Shown piece by piece: positions 36,153-44,520 of a stretch of 64,000 bases of DNA. The notes below the pieces were generated by a model. That model made no database searches and was not told where the DNA came from. It saw nothing but the letters and a program-made list of their open reading frames with translations. The translations under genes were made by a program, and so were the position numbers. Positions within the stretch are counted from its first letter, which is position 1. The number at the start of each line of letters is the position of its first letter. The stretch is taken from positions 310,001 to 374,000 of the forward strand of contig NZ_CP138858.1 in the NCBI RefSeq assembly GCF_033878955.1. Direction: 5' to 3'. This DNA is from Coraliomargarita algicola (lineage in GTDB: Bacteria > Verrucomicrobiota > Verrucomicrobiia > Opitutales > Coraliomargaritaceae).

Positions 36153-37846
36153 GCCCTGCGGATTGGATTGTTCTCTTCTCGACTGTGCTCGGCATCGTTG
36201 GTTACGGGCTCTGGACGGCTCGGCGTCACCGCAGTGCCAACGACTATTTACGCGGCGGCGCTGATTTGAAATGGAGCACCATTGGGCTGTCGGTCATGGC
36301 GACGCAGGCCTCGGCGATCACCTTTCTCTCCACTCCGGGGCAAGGCTACGAAGGAGGGCTGGCCTTTGTGCAGAATTACCTGGGGCTGCCAATCGCGATG
36401 ATCTTGATTTGCGCAGTCTTTATTCCGATTTACCACCGCTTACAAGTCACCACCGCGTATGAGTTTTTGGGGCAGCGCTTTGATCAAAAAACGCGACTCC
36501 TCGCGGCAGGCCTCTTTTTAGTGCAGCGCGGTTTGGCGGCCGGCATTACCATTTATGCGCCTGCGATCATTGTATCCAGCGTCTTTTATTGGCCATTGGG
36601 ACCGACTATTTTGGTGACGGGAGTGCTGGTCATTCTCTATACGGTTACGGGAGGCACGCGCACGGTGAGCCTGACACAGAAGTATCAGATGCTCATCATA
36701 TTGATCGGTATGACGATTGCCTTTGGCTACGTTGTGAACGGCCTGCCCGAGCATGTTAGTTTTGGCGATGCGCTCTATATCGCAGGCATGCACGACCGCT
36801 TAGAGGCGATCAGTTTTTCCTTCGACCCGAGTCAGCGTTACACCATCTGGACGGGCTTAATCGGAGGCACATTCCTGGCACTGTCCTATTTCGGCACCGA
36901 TCAATCGCAAGTGCAGCGCTACCTCGCCGGGAGCTCCGTGACAGCAAGTCGCTGGGGGCTCATTTTTAATGCGGTGCTCAAGATTCCGATGCAGTTTGCG
37001 ATTCTTTTATTGGGCGTGCTGCTCTTTGTCTTTTACCAGTTTCAACAGCCGCCGATCTTTTATAATGAAGCGACGATTGAGCAAATATCACCTGAGCAAC
37101 TCGCTCCGATTGAGTCGCAGTTTCAAGCGGCCTTCCAAGCGCGTGGCACTCTGTTGGAAACTGCTCTGAGCGAGCGCCAAATTCATGGCTCCGCAAGTGC
37201 AGAAACCAAGACGGCGATTTTAGAGCAAAGCGCATTGATGGAGCAGCAGCGTGGCGTGTTTAAACAAGTGCTGAGCGCTGAGAATCCGGATGCAGATACA
37301 CAAGATGCCGATTATATTTTTCTGCACTTCGTGTTGGATAACTTGCCCGCCGGGCTGGTGGGGCTACTCGTCGCAGTGATCTTTCTTGCCGCAATGTCGT
37401 CGACCGCATCTGAGCTGAATGCACTGGCCTCTACCACTATGGTGGATGGTTATAAGACTCTGGTGCATCCGCGCGGGAGTGATGGGCACTACGTTTGGGT
37501 GGCTCGTATTCTGACGCTCGCTTGGGGGATTGTTGCGGTCAGCTTTGCGATGACTTTGACTTTATTTGATAACTTGATCGAGGCGGTCAATATTATCGGC
37601 TCCTTATTCTATGGCACCATTCTGGGCATCTTTTTAGTCGCTTTCTTTCTCAAACGTATCGGTGGGCATGCCGCCTTTATTGGTGGGCTGTGTGCCGAAG
37701 CCATCGTATTGACGCTCTATTTCTCACCCATAGATATCGGCTATCTGTGGTTCAATTTAATCGGCTGTATTCTCGCTGTTTTGATTGCCCAACTGGTGCA
37801 CATTCTTCTCAAGCTCAGCCATAAGAATCCCACCCAGTCCCTATGA
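36149..37846 (+). CDS. Sodium:solute symporter (SSS family)
   Basis: The 565-residue protein has about 13 hydrophobic segments and SSS family blocks: DWIVLFSTVLGIVGYGLWTA, RRHRSANDYLRGGADLKW, SVMATQASAITFLSTPGQGY and ALSYFGTDQSQVQRYLAG. Between residues 305 and 385 there is a long hydrophilic loop (SPEQLAPIESQFQAAFQARG) before the last helices. It would import a solute with sodium, perhaps a sugar or thiol-related compound. Its ATG overlaps the small peptide gene and its stop overlaps the BshC-like start. The substrate cannot be read from sequence. Confidence 0.93.
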   Translation: MSPADWIVLFSTVLGIVGYGLWTARRHRSANDYLRGGADLKWSTIGLSVMATQASAITFLSTPGQGYEGGLAFVQNYLGLPIAMILICAVFIPIYHRLQVTTAYEFLGQRFDQKTRLLAAGLFLVQRGLAAGITIYAPAIIVSSVFYWPLGPTILVTGVLVILYTVTGGTRTVSLTQKYQMLIILIGMTIAFGYVVNGLPEHVSFGDALYIAGMHDRLEAISFSFDPSQRYTIWTGLIGGTFLALSYFGTDQSQVQRYLAGSSVTASRWGLIFNAVLKIPMQFAILLLGVLLFVFYQFQQPPIFYNEATIEQISPEQLAPIESQFQAAFQARGTLLETALSERQIHGSASAETKTAILEQSALMEQQRGVFKQVLSAENPDADTQDADYIFLHFVLDNLPAGLVGLLVAVIFLAAMSSTASELNALASTTMVDGYKTLVHPRGSDGHYVWVARILTLAWGIVAVSFAMTLTLFDNLIEAVNIIGSLFYGTILGIFLVAFFLKRIGGHAAFIGGLCAEAIVLTLYFSPIDIGYLWFNLIGCILAVLIAQLVHILLKLSHKNPTQSL

Positions 37847-38613
37847 GTCAGGCACCCGTAATATGTTTTGGTCAGCAACCCTGTGGCTTCTTGCCGCGTC
37901 GCTTTCTATTTGCCAAGTTTCAGACCGCACGGCGTTTGCAGGCTGAGCTGGGCGGGCGTATCGTGTTCTTCTATCACGATAGCGATCACGATCCACGCGA
38001 GACGCAGACCGTGGTCAAGGACTTGAGCTCCGGCGCGCGCCAAACTTTGAATTTTGCCTTCGCGAATAAAATTCAGAAGAAATACTCCCCGCTCTATGCG
38101 AAACGAGTCGATCGCCAGTGGCAAGCAAGCCTCGCGCGTCAGTTGCCTAAGTATTTGAAGGCTGAATACGTGCCTGTCTTCGAAGCCATACAAGCGGACA
38201 ATGTGGCCGATTTCTGCCTCGAAATGTATCAAGCGCTCGGCTTGCTGGATGGCATCGAGGTGCTGCGTTCCAGTGATCCTCAGTTTCGTGAGCAGGCGAG
38301 TGACATCGACGATTTTTTTGTCGATGTCAGCTATCAGGATGAATGGGTACGCGCGCGCTATGATCCGCAGCACGGCCTACGTCTGCATCGTGGGGGAAGT
38401 GCCTATATCGATCTACCGAGCCAGCAGTGGCAGCGTTCGCAAGTCAGTCCCTCGCGAGATACGCGCTTAGGTTGGATGCAGTCTGTGATTCAGTGCACCC
38501 ACTATGTCGCGGGGGCAGGGGAAATGAACTATCTCAATACCGCGGACGCGCCAGAGATTCAATTTATTAAACGCGACGAAATTTCCGATTCAAGTGAGGC
38601 CTATCTACCATGA
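37843..38613 (+). CDS. Short BshC-like protein, putative bacillithiol synthase (cysteine-adding step)
   Basis: The protein has 256 residues, about half the usual BshC length (over 500). Near the start it has VICFGQQPCGFLPRRFLFAK and then GGRIVFFYHDSDHDPRETQT (residues 38-57), resembling the BshC GQQ-G and (E/S)DHD nucleotide-fold blocks. Near residue 223 AGAGEMNYLN resembles the late GPGE-x-x-Y block of BshC. The long coiled-coil part of BshC appears to be absent. It overlaps the symporter gene and bshB1 by four bases each, and bshA follows, so all three steps of bacillithiol synthesis would be encoded together. The call rests on motifs and context and is not proven. Alternatively it is an unrelated protein tied to the pathway. 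Confidence 0.6.
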   Translation: MSQAPVICFGQQPCGFLPRRFLFAKFQTARRLQAELGGRIVFFYHDSDHDPRETQTVVKDLSSGARQTLNFAFANKIQKKYSPLYAKRVDRQWQASLARQLPKYLKAEYVPVFEAIQADNVADFCLEMYQALGLLDGIEVLRSSDPQFREQASDIDDFFVDVSYQDEWVRARYDPQHGLRLHRGGSAYIDLPSQQWQRSQVSPSRDTRLGWMQSVIQCTHYVAGAGEMNYLNTADAPEIQFIKRDEISDSSEAYLP

Positions 38614-39335
38614 AACAGCACGCAGCACCACTCAAACTACTCGCCATAGGCGCGCACCCCGACGACCTCGAGTTCGGCATGGGCGCGGTTTTGCTTAAGG
38701 AGTATGCCCAAGGCACTGAAATCTCGATAGTCGTGACTTCGAAGGGAGAGGCTGGCTCGGCGGGCACCCCCCGTATTCGCGAAGCCGAAACGCGTGCTGC
38801 AGCCGAGCTATTAGGTGCATCGGAGCGGCTTACATTTTTAGATTTCGGTGGGGACGGCTTGCAAAGCGCTACGCCTGAAAATGCCCTGCAACTCGCTCGT
38901 ATCATCCGTGAATTTCGGCCAGATATTATTTGCGCGCCCTCGCTGAGCACCAACCAGCATCCCGACCATTGTGCGGTGGGCAATGCCACTCGTAATGCCT
39001 GTCGTCTGGCTCGCTATGGAGGCTTGCAGGCACTGGCAGGGCTGTCGCCCCATGCGGTTGGCTCGCTATGGTTCTACTCGATTACAGCGCAGGAAGAACA
39101 GCCGCTGTCTGCGGCCACTCTAGTCGATGTTTCTGAGATGGCTGAGGCGTGGCAGCAGCTGATGGCCTGCCACGCCTCACAAGTGAGCCAGCGCGCATAT
39201 ATTGAGCTACAGTTGACACGTGCGCAGCAGCTCGGAGTCATGGCGGGCTGTCCTTACGCGATCGCACTCTGGCCCAACGATCCACCCGTGGTCCAGAGCT
39301 TGGCACAGTTGCACCGCACCGCACGCGCATTCTAA
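38610..39335 (+). CDS. bshB1: Bacillithiol biosynthesis deacetylase
   Basis: The 241-residue cytoplasmic PIG-L protein has the zinc-binding block LAIGAHPDDLEFGMGAVLLK, VVTSKGEAGSAGTPRIREAE with a following TRAAAELLGA, and STNQHPDHCAVGNATRNA, the pattern of BshB1. It should remove the acetyl group from N-acetyl-glucosaminyl-malate to give GlcN-Mal. The ATG overlaps the BshC-like stop by four bases and bshA starts one base after its stop. The assignment to bacillithiol synthesis relies on the adjoining bshA. Confidence 0.9.
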   Translation: MKQHAAPLKLLAIGAHPDDLEFGMGAVLLKEYAQGTEISIVVTSKGEAGSAGTPRIREAETRAAAELLGASERLTFLDFGGDGLQSATPENALQLARIIREFRPDIICAPSLSTNQHPDHCAVGNATRNACRLARYGGLQALAGLSPHAVGSLWFYSITAQEEQPLSAATLVDVSEMAEAWQQLMACHASQVSQRAYIELQLTRAQQLGVMAGCPYAIALWPNDPPVVQSLAQLHRTARAF

Positions 39336-39336
39336 T

Positions 39337-40470
39337 ATGAGGTCTCGACTTAAGATTGGTATGGTTTGCTACCCCAGCATCGGGGGCAGTGGTATCGTGG
39401 CCACAGAGCTCGGAATGTTGCTGGCGGCGGCCGGACATGAAATACATTTTATCAGTTACGAGCGGCCCGTCCGCTTAAAGTGCGGCGAGAACTTGTTCTT
39501 TCATCCCGTGGTGGTGAATGAATACGCACTCTTCAAATATCCGGATTATACGCTGCCACTTTCGGTGCGTATTATGGAGGTCTGCGAAGAGCATCAACTC
39601 GACATACTGCACGTGCACTACGCAGTGCCACATGCCACAGGTGCTTTGTTGGCCAAGCAGATGCTAGGGCAGAAGAAGTTGCCCGTCATTGTCACTACAT
39701 TGCATGGGACGGATACGAATTTATTGGGAAAAGATCCGCACTATCGGCCGATTATAAAGTATTCGATCGAGAACTCCGATGGTGTGACAACGGTGTCGGA
39801 GAGCTTAAAAGCGCAGACCATTGAGACCTTTGAAGTGCAGCACCCCATCACGGTTATTCCTAATTTTTACGCTCCCGGCCCCATCACACAATCGAGAGAG
39901 GAGGTGCGGCAAATGCTGCAGGTTCGCGACTCGGAGTATTTACTCTTGCACATGTCGAATATACGGCCGGGCAAGCGCGTGGCCGATCTACTTACAGCGC
40001 TCGCGCGATTGAAAAATCGCAAACAAGTTAAATTACTCATTCTCGCGGGCGGCGATTTCGAGCCGTATCAAGCCGATCTAATTCGCCTGGGCATTCAGGA
40101 TCGAGTCATCGTGATACGAGATGTCAAAGAGATCGAAGACTATTTGAACGCCTGTGATCTGGGGGTGTATGCCTCGGAGGCGGAAAGCTTTGGACTGAGT
40201 ATTTTAGAGACGCTTGCGCACGGTAAAGCTGTCGTCGCTACTGAAGTCGGTGGCATCCCCGAGGTGGTGCAAGACGGGCGTACGGGCCGACTCGTGCCAG
40301 CACACAGCCCCGGTGCAATTGCAGCCGCAATCGACCAATTGATTGAAGAGCCCCAGCGTATGCAAGCTATGGGATTGGCTGCAGCTAAAGAGGCGCAAGC
40401 GCGATTTGCACCGCCCGTCATACGGGATCAGTATCTTGCGTATTATCGAGATTTGCTCGCAGCTCGTTAG
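39337..40470 (+). CDS. bshA: N-acetyl-alpha-D-glucosaminyl L-malate synthase (GT4 family)
   Basis: The 377-residue glycosyltransferase has the BshA signature at its start: KIGMVCYPSIGGSGIVATEL, then LLAAAGHEIHFISYERPVRL. The GT-B C-terminal half has VIPNFYAPGPITQSREEV, RPGKRVADLLTALARL and the nucleotide-sugar block YASEAESFGLSILETLAHGK. It transfers GlcNAc from UDP-GlcNAc to L-malate, the first bacillithiol step. An in-frame ATG at 39220 lies inside bshB1; the start at 39337, one base after the bshB1 stop, is clearly better. Last gene of the operon. Confidence 0.94.
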   Translation: MRSRLKIGMVCYPSIGGSGIVATELGMLLAAAGHEIHFISYERPVRLKCGENLFFHPVVVNEYALFKYPDYTLPLSVRIMEVCEEHQLDILHVHYAVPHATGALLAKQMLGQKKLPVIVTTLHGTDTNLLGKDPHYRPIIKYSIENSDGVTTVSESLKAQTIETFEVQHPITVIPNFYAPGPITQSREEVRQMLQVRDSEYLLLHMSNIRPGKRVADLLTALARLKNRKQVKLLILAGGDFEPYQADLIRLGIQDRVIVIRDVKEIEDYLNACDLGVYASEAESFGLSILETLAHGKAVVATEVGGIPEVVQDGRTGRLVPAHSPGAIAAAIDQLIEEPQRMQAMGLAAAKEAQARFAPPVIRDQYLAYYRDLLAAR

Positions 40471-40474
40471 TCCT

Positions 40475-40506
40475 GCAGTGCTGCGGTGAGTTGATCGCAG
40501 CACTGC
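40475..40506 (+). terminator. Hairpin terminator after bshA
   Basis: GCAGTGCTGCG (40475-40485) and CGCAGCACTGC (40496-40506) form an 11-bp perfect stem with a 10-base loop, four bases after the bshA stop. The following bases ACTTATTCAT are only moderately T-rich. Confidence 0.78.
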
Positions 40507-40517
40507 GACTTATTCAT

Positions 40518-40552
40518 AAAAAAGCCTGCCCGGGCGGATCGGCCACGGGCAG
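40518..40552 (-). terminator. Rho-independent terminator of sucCD (minus strand)
   Basis: CTGCCCG (40526-40532) pairs with CGGGCAG (40546-40552). On the minus strand the hairpin runs into a six-T tract (plus-strand A run 40518-40523). It ends the sucC, sucD transcript that converges on the bacillithiol operon. Confidence 0.82.
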
Positions 40553-40612
40553 ACTGAAAATGTGTGATTCAGGCCAGCTTGCATGCTGTGCCTGCTTCGT
40601 TCTGAGCTTCAA

Positions 40613-41497
40613 TTAGCCCTTGTAGATCTTGAGCAGTGCGTCAGCGATTTCGGATGGGTTACGTGCGATTGATACGCCCGCATCTTCCATCGCTGCAAAC
40701 TTGGCTTCGGCTGTGCCGGCGCCACTTGCAGAGACGATCGCTCCAGCGTGGCCCATTGTGCGGCCCTTGGGAGCAGAGGCACCTGCGATGAAACCAGCGA
40801 CTGGCTTCTTCACGTGCTCCTTGATGTAAGCGCAGGCTTCTTCTTCCGCGCTGCCACCGATTTCACCAATCATGATGATTGCGTCTGTTTCAGGATCTTC
40901 GTTGAGCATGCGCACCGCGTCCAATTGCGAAGTGCCATTGATGGGGTCACCACCGATGCCGATGCAAGTGGATTGACCATGGCCGCGTTGTGTGAGTTGC
41001 CAGACCGCCTCGTAGGTGAGGGTGCCGGAGCGGGAGACCACACCGACACGACCTGGCTTGTGAATGTAGCCAGGCATGATGCCGATCTTACATTCGCCCG
41101 GTGTGATGATACCTGGGCAATTGGGACCGATCAGGCGAGTCTTTGTGTTGTGGAAGTAGAGGCGGCGACGCACTTCTGCCATGTCACGCACGGGCACACC
41201 CTCAGTGATGCAAATGACAAGAGGGATTTCTGCTTCGATGGCCTCGAGGATCGAGTCCGCTGCGAAGGCTGGTGGCACATAGATGACGGAGACGTTGGCG
41301 CCGTGTTGTTCGACTGCTTCGGCGACTGTATTGCATACAGGTACCTTGCCTTCCCACATTTGACCGCCCTTGCCGGGAGTCACACCAGCGACGACATTTG
41401 TGCCGTATTCGATGCATTGTTGTGTGTGGAAGGTGCCGGTCTTACCGGTGATCCCTTGAACGACGAGACGTGTGTCTTTGTTAACGAGAATACTCAT
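40613..41497 (-). CDS. sucD: Succinyl-CoA synthetase alpha subunit
   Basis: The 294-residue protein has the CoA-binding Rossmann start (LVVQGITGKTGTFHTQQCIE, then YGTNVVAGVTPGKGG), GPNCPGIITPGECKIGIMPG, and the phosphohistidine block GRTMGHAGAIVSASGAGTAE. It forms a complex with SucC, converting succinyl-CoA to succinate with nucleotide triphosphate formation. It lies 35 bases downstream of sucC on the minus strand and is followed by a terminator. Confidence 0.97.
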   Translation of the reverse strand: MSILVNKDTRLVVQGITGKTGTFHTQQCIEYGTNVVAGVTPGKGGQMWEGKVPVCNTVAEAVEQHGANVSVIYVPPAFAADSILEAIEAEIPLVICITEGVPVRDMAEVRRRLYFHNTKTRLIGPNCPGIITPGECKIGIMPGYIHKPGRVGVVSRSGTLTYEAVWQLTQRGHGQSTCIGIGGDPINGTSQLDAVRMLNEDPETDAIIMIGEIGGSAEEEACAYIKEHVKKPVAGFIAGASAPKGRTMGHAGAIVSASGAGTAEAKFAAMEDAGVSIARNPSEIADALLKIYKG

Positions 41498-41532
41498 TGG
41501 AATGTTGTGTTAAATGTGATCGTTATTGGGAT

Positions 41533-42723
41533 TTAGTCAGCGTTCTTGACTTGTTCTACGATGATCTCGGCGGCTTGAACCAAGCTGTCCGCAGGTGTCA
41601 AAGCGACACCACTTTCGCGCAGGATCTTCTTACCAGCTTCGACATTGGTGCCTTCGAGACGCACCACCAATGGCACTTTAATTTCGACATTCTTCGCCGC
41701 AGCCACGATGCCGTTGGCGATCACGTCGCACTTCATGATACCACCGAAGATGTTCACGAGGATACCCTTCACATTGGGGTCGGACAAAATGATTTTAAAA
41801 GCAGCAGTGACCTGGTCTTCGTTGGCGCCTCCGCCCACATCCAGGAAGTTGGCGGGTGAACCACCAAAGCTTTGAATGATGTCCATCGTCGCCATGGCCA
41901 GACCTGCGCCGTTGACCATACAAGCGATGTTACCATCGAGTGCGATGTAGGCCAAATTGTGCTTCGAGGCTTCGATCTCTTTAGGATCTTCTTCATTCAA
42001 GTCGCGCAGCTGTTGAATTTCCGGGTGTTGGAAGATCGCATTGCTGTCGAAGGAAACCTTGGCATCGAGTGCGATGAGTTGACCCTGCTTGGTGGTGACC
42101 AGTGGGTTGATCTCGACCAGCATCGCATTCTTTTCCCAGAACATCTTGTAGAGACCTGTGAGGATGCGTGCAAACTGCTTGACCTGTTCGCCGGCAAAGC
42201 CGAGGGCAAATGCGACGCGGCGGCAGTGGTAGTGGCGCAAGCCCATTGTGGGCGAGATGGGCACACGGATGATTTTTTCCGGAGTCTTCTCGGCGACCGC
42301 TTCGATATCCATGCCACCTTCAGTCGAGGCGATCACGACAGATTGTGCTGTTTCGCGATCCAGGACGATTGCGAGATAATACTCGTGATCAATATCACAA
42401 GCCTCCGTGAAATAAAGCGTCTGTACCTTACGGCCTTCAGGGCCCGTCTGTGCAGTAACGAGCGTGTTATCTAACATGTGATTGGCCGCTTCCTGGGCTT
42501 CTTCACGGTTTTTGACCACCTTAACGCCACCTTTGTAGCCATCGGTGAAAGTTCCCTTGCCGCGGCCACCTGCGTGGATTTGGGCCTTCACAACGATCAT
42601 GTCGTCGCCAAGGTGGGAGATAGCGGTTTCAACTTCTCGGGAATTTGTCGCAGCGTAACCGCGTGGGACGGGTACTCCGTATTCCTGAAGAAGGCGTTTG
42701 GCCTGATACTCGTGGATATTCAT
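41533..42723 (-). CDS. sucC: Succinyl-CoA synthetase beta subunit (ADP-forming)
   Basis: The 396-residue protein begins MNIHEYQAKRLLQEYGVPVP and has the ATP-grasp segments VVKAQIHAGGRGKGTF, NPLVTTKQGQLIALDAKVSF and CMVNGAGLAMATMDII, then FLDVGGGANEDQVTAAFKII for subunit contact and succinate binding. First gene of the sucCD pair. No clear Shine-Dalgarno sequence is present upstream. Confidence 0.97.
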   Translation of the reverse strand: MNIHEYQAKRLLQEYGVPVPRGYAATNSREVETAISHLGDDMIVVKAQIHAGGRGKGTFTDGYKGGVKVVKNREEAQEAANHMLDNTLVTAQTGPEGRKVQTLYFTEACDIDHEYYLAIVLDRETAQSVVIASTEGGMDIEAVAEKTPEKIIRVPISPTMGLRHYHCRRVAFALGFAGEQVKQFARILTGLYKMFWEKNAMLVEINPLVTTKQGQLIALDAKVSFDSNAIFQHPEIQQLRDLNEEDPKEIEASKHNLAYIALDGNIACMVNGAGLAMATMDIIQSFGGSPANFLDVGGGANEDQVTAAFKIILSDPNVKGILVNIFGGIMKCDVIANGIVAAAKNVEIKVPLVVRLEGTNVEAGKKILRESGVALTPADSLVQAAEIIVEQVKNAD

Positions 42724-42991
42724 CTGTTTATACTTAGGTTTGTTAAAGACACGAAAGCGTCGTAAATGCCAAAGCAGATGTTGCGGTGCAATCTCTTTTG
42801 AAATATTTTCGCAAAAGAAATCGGGGCCAGTCCTGTTTTAGACGAAAGTAACCGGCTATAATCAAGGCAGCGTCGCCATTAGATCGTATCTTGGCATGCT
42901 CGGAAGACGCCCTCACTTAGAAGTCGACGAAAACCGTATTGCTCGTTTGTGTAGTGATGGTCACCCAACTTATAGATTCTTTTACAGTAGT

Positions 42992-44083
42992 ATGCCCGGT
43001 ATCGATGACTCTAATTTTGAATATGCGGTAGATCCCTTTTTCGAGACTTCGCCAGACATGCTTTGCATTGCTGGTTTTGATGGCTATTTTAAGCGTATAA
43101 ACCCCGCGGTCAGTCACACCTTAGGTTACAGTGAAGCGGAGCTATTGTCGCGCCCGATCCGTGATTTTATTCATCCCGATGACCTTGAACTCACCGCGCA
43201 ACATCGCACGGCGGTATTAAATGGCAAGCCACTGCTCAATTTCGAGAATCGATATCTACACCAAGACGGTAAGACTGTATGGCTGTCCTGGAACTCGATT
43301 CCCATGAGGGACCAGCAATTAGTCTATGCGATCGCTAAAGATATCTCTCACATCAAGTCTCGTGAGGCCCATCGCAACCGCTTGCTAACTGAACTGGCCG
43401 AGACGAATCAAAGACTCAAACACCTCACCAATGCGACTGCGCATGACATCCGTTCGCCAGTCGCGGGTTTGATTGCTTTAAGCAGCTTAATTGATACCAG
43501 TAAAATTGAGGATGCGGCCACACTCGAAATCCTGGATGTGCTCGCACTCTCCGCCGAAGATTTATTGAAGATGTTGGATCGCTATGTCGATAATCTCAAT
43601 GCTGAGGAGCATCAATCGATGTTGGAAGTGCTTCATTTCGAAGAAGTTTTCAATCAAGTAAAGGCATCCATTCACCATTTGGTCGAACGCTCCCATGCGA
43701 GTATACGGTTCGTCTTGGATGCATGCCCCTGCGTTTGTTTCAATCGCAGTTATCTCGAAGGCATCTTTATGAATTTGCTGACTAATTCATTGAAGTATGC
43801 ACATCCCGACCGCGGCTTAGAGATCCGCATTCGCTCACGAAAAGTGGAGCGAGGGGTCGAACTCGAATTCACGGACAATGGCATCGGCTTTGACGCCGAG
43901 TATAATCGTGATCTTGTCTTTAAATTGCATCAAAAGTTTCACGATCGCGCGGATAGTAAAGGCGTTGGCCTGTATTTAGTTCACCACTATATGACAAGTC
44001 TTGGAGGGACCATCTCGGTGACTAGTCAAGTCGGGGAGGGGACGCGCTTTATGTTATATTTTCCTGACTATATTGCATCTTAG
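42992..44083 (+). CDS. PAS-domain sensor histidine kinase, soluble
   Basis: About 363 residues without transmembrane segments. A PAS fold (about 10-130) shows FFETSPDMLCIAGFDGYFKR, INPAVSHTLGYSEAELLSRP and WLSWNSIPMRDQQLVYAIAK. The dimerisation helix has phosphoacceptor H151 in ATAHDIRSPVAG, and the ATPase has N-box NLLTNSLKYAHP, G1 EFTDNGIGFDAE and G2 SKGVGLYLVHHY. A longer reading from 42896 has no domain similarity in its first 32 residues, so the ATG at 42992 is preferred. No partner response regulator is adjacent; its signal and target are unknown. Confidence 0.88.
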   Translation: MPGIDDSNFEYAVDPFFETSPDMLCIAGFDGYFKRINPAVSHTLGYSEAELLSRPIRDFIHPDDLELTAQHRTAVLNGKPLLNFENRYLHQDGKTVWLSWNSIPMRDQQLVYAIAKDISHIKSREAHRNRLLTELAETNQRLKHLTNATAHDIRSPVAGLIALSSLIDTSKIEDAATLEILDVLALSAEDLLKMLDRYVDNLNAEEHQSMLEVLHFEEVFNQVKASIHHLVERSHASIRFVLDACPCVCFNRSYLEGIFMNLLTNSLKYAHPDRGLEIRIRSRKVERGVELEFTDNGIGFDAEYNRDLVFKLHQKFHDRADSKGVGLYLVHHYMTSLGGTISVTSQVGEGTRFMLYFPDYIAS

Positions 44084-44513
44084 CATTAGCGATGCGAGCG
44101 GGAGGGACCTTAAGGATGAAGCTGCTAATTCCAGCTTTCGTTCTCGCACAACAAGTTACAACATGTCGCGTGGCCCTGGTGACGTGAGTGTCGCGGGGAG
44201 TCTTTTCACGCATCCGGAGTTAACTCAGGCCACAGGCTATCATTTTGAGTTGTCAGTCACGAAGAATGATTCGGGCAATTTCGATATGGTGTATTCGATC
44301 AACTCTACGATTGTCAGCAGTCAGTCGATTGCGGCAGGAGACCTGGCGACTTCAGACGACCTTATTACAGGGATCGCATTTCGCCATGGTTCCGGCGGAG
44401 GTGTCACTTATTTAGATAATGTTTTTGTCGAAGTTATTCCAGAGCCAGCAACAGCAGGTTTGCTGATGGGGCTCTGTGTATTCGGCTCAATCGTTTGCAT
44501 GCGTCGTCGTTAG
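44073..44513 (+). pseudogene. Truncated PEP-CTERM protein remnant
   Basis: The frame overlaps the last bases of the kinase gene and has no plausible ATG start or signal peptide. It encodes a beta-rich segment (TGYHFELSVTKNDSGNFDMV, FRHGSGGGVTYLDNVFVEV) and a PEP-CTERM tail, VIPEPATAGLLMGLCVFGS with CMRRR. PEP-CTERM proteins need an N-terminal signal, so this is the 3' part of a gene whose 5' part is lost. It ends eight bases from the convergent SGNH gene. A short frame at 44116 with a hydrophobic start (MKLLIPAFVLAQQ) is in a different frame and ends soon. Confidence 0.68.
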
Positions 44514-44520
44514 AGCGCAT

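Noticed and set aside
40748..41536. 262-codon open frame antisense to sucD
   Set aside because: It is complementary to a highly conserved gene and encodes a low-complexity, Asp/His-rich sequence without family features.
44116..44187. Short frame beginning MKLLIPAFVLAQQ, resembling a signal peptide
   Set aside because: It ends after about 23 codons and is not in frame with the PEP-CTERM segment; a single-base indel could join them, but nothing favours this over chance.
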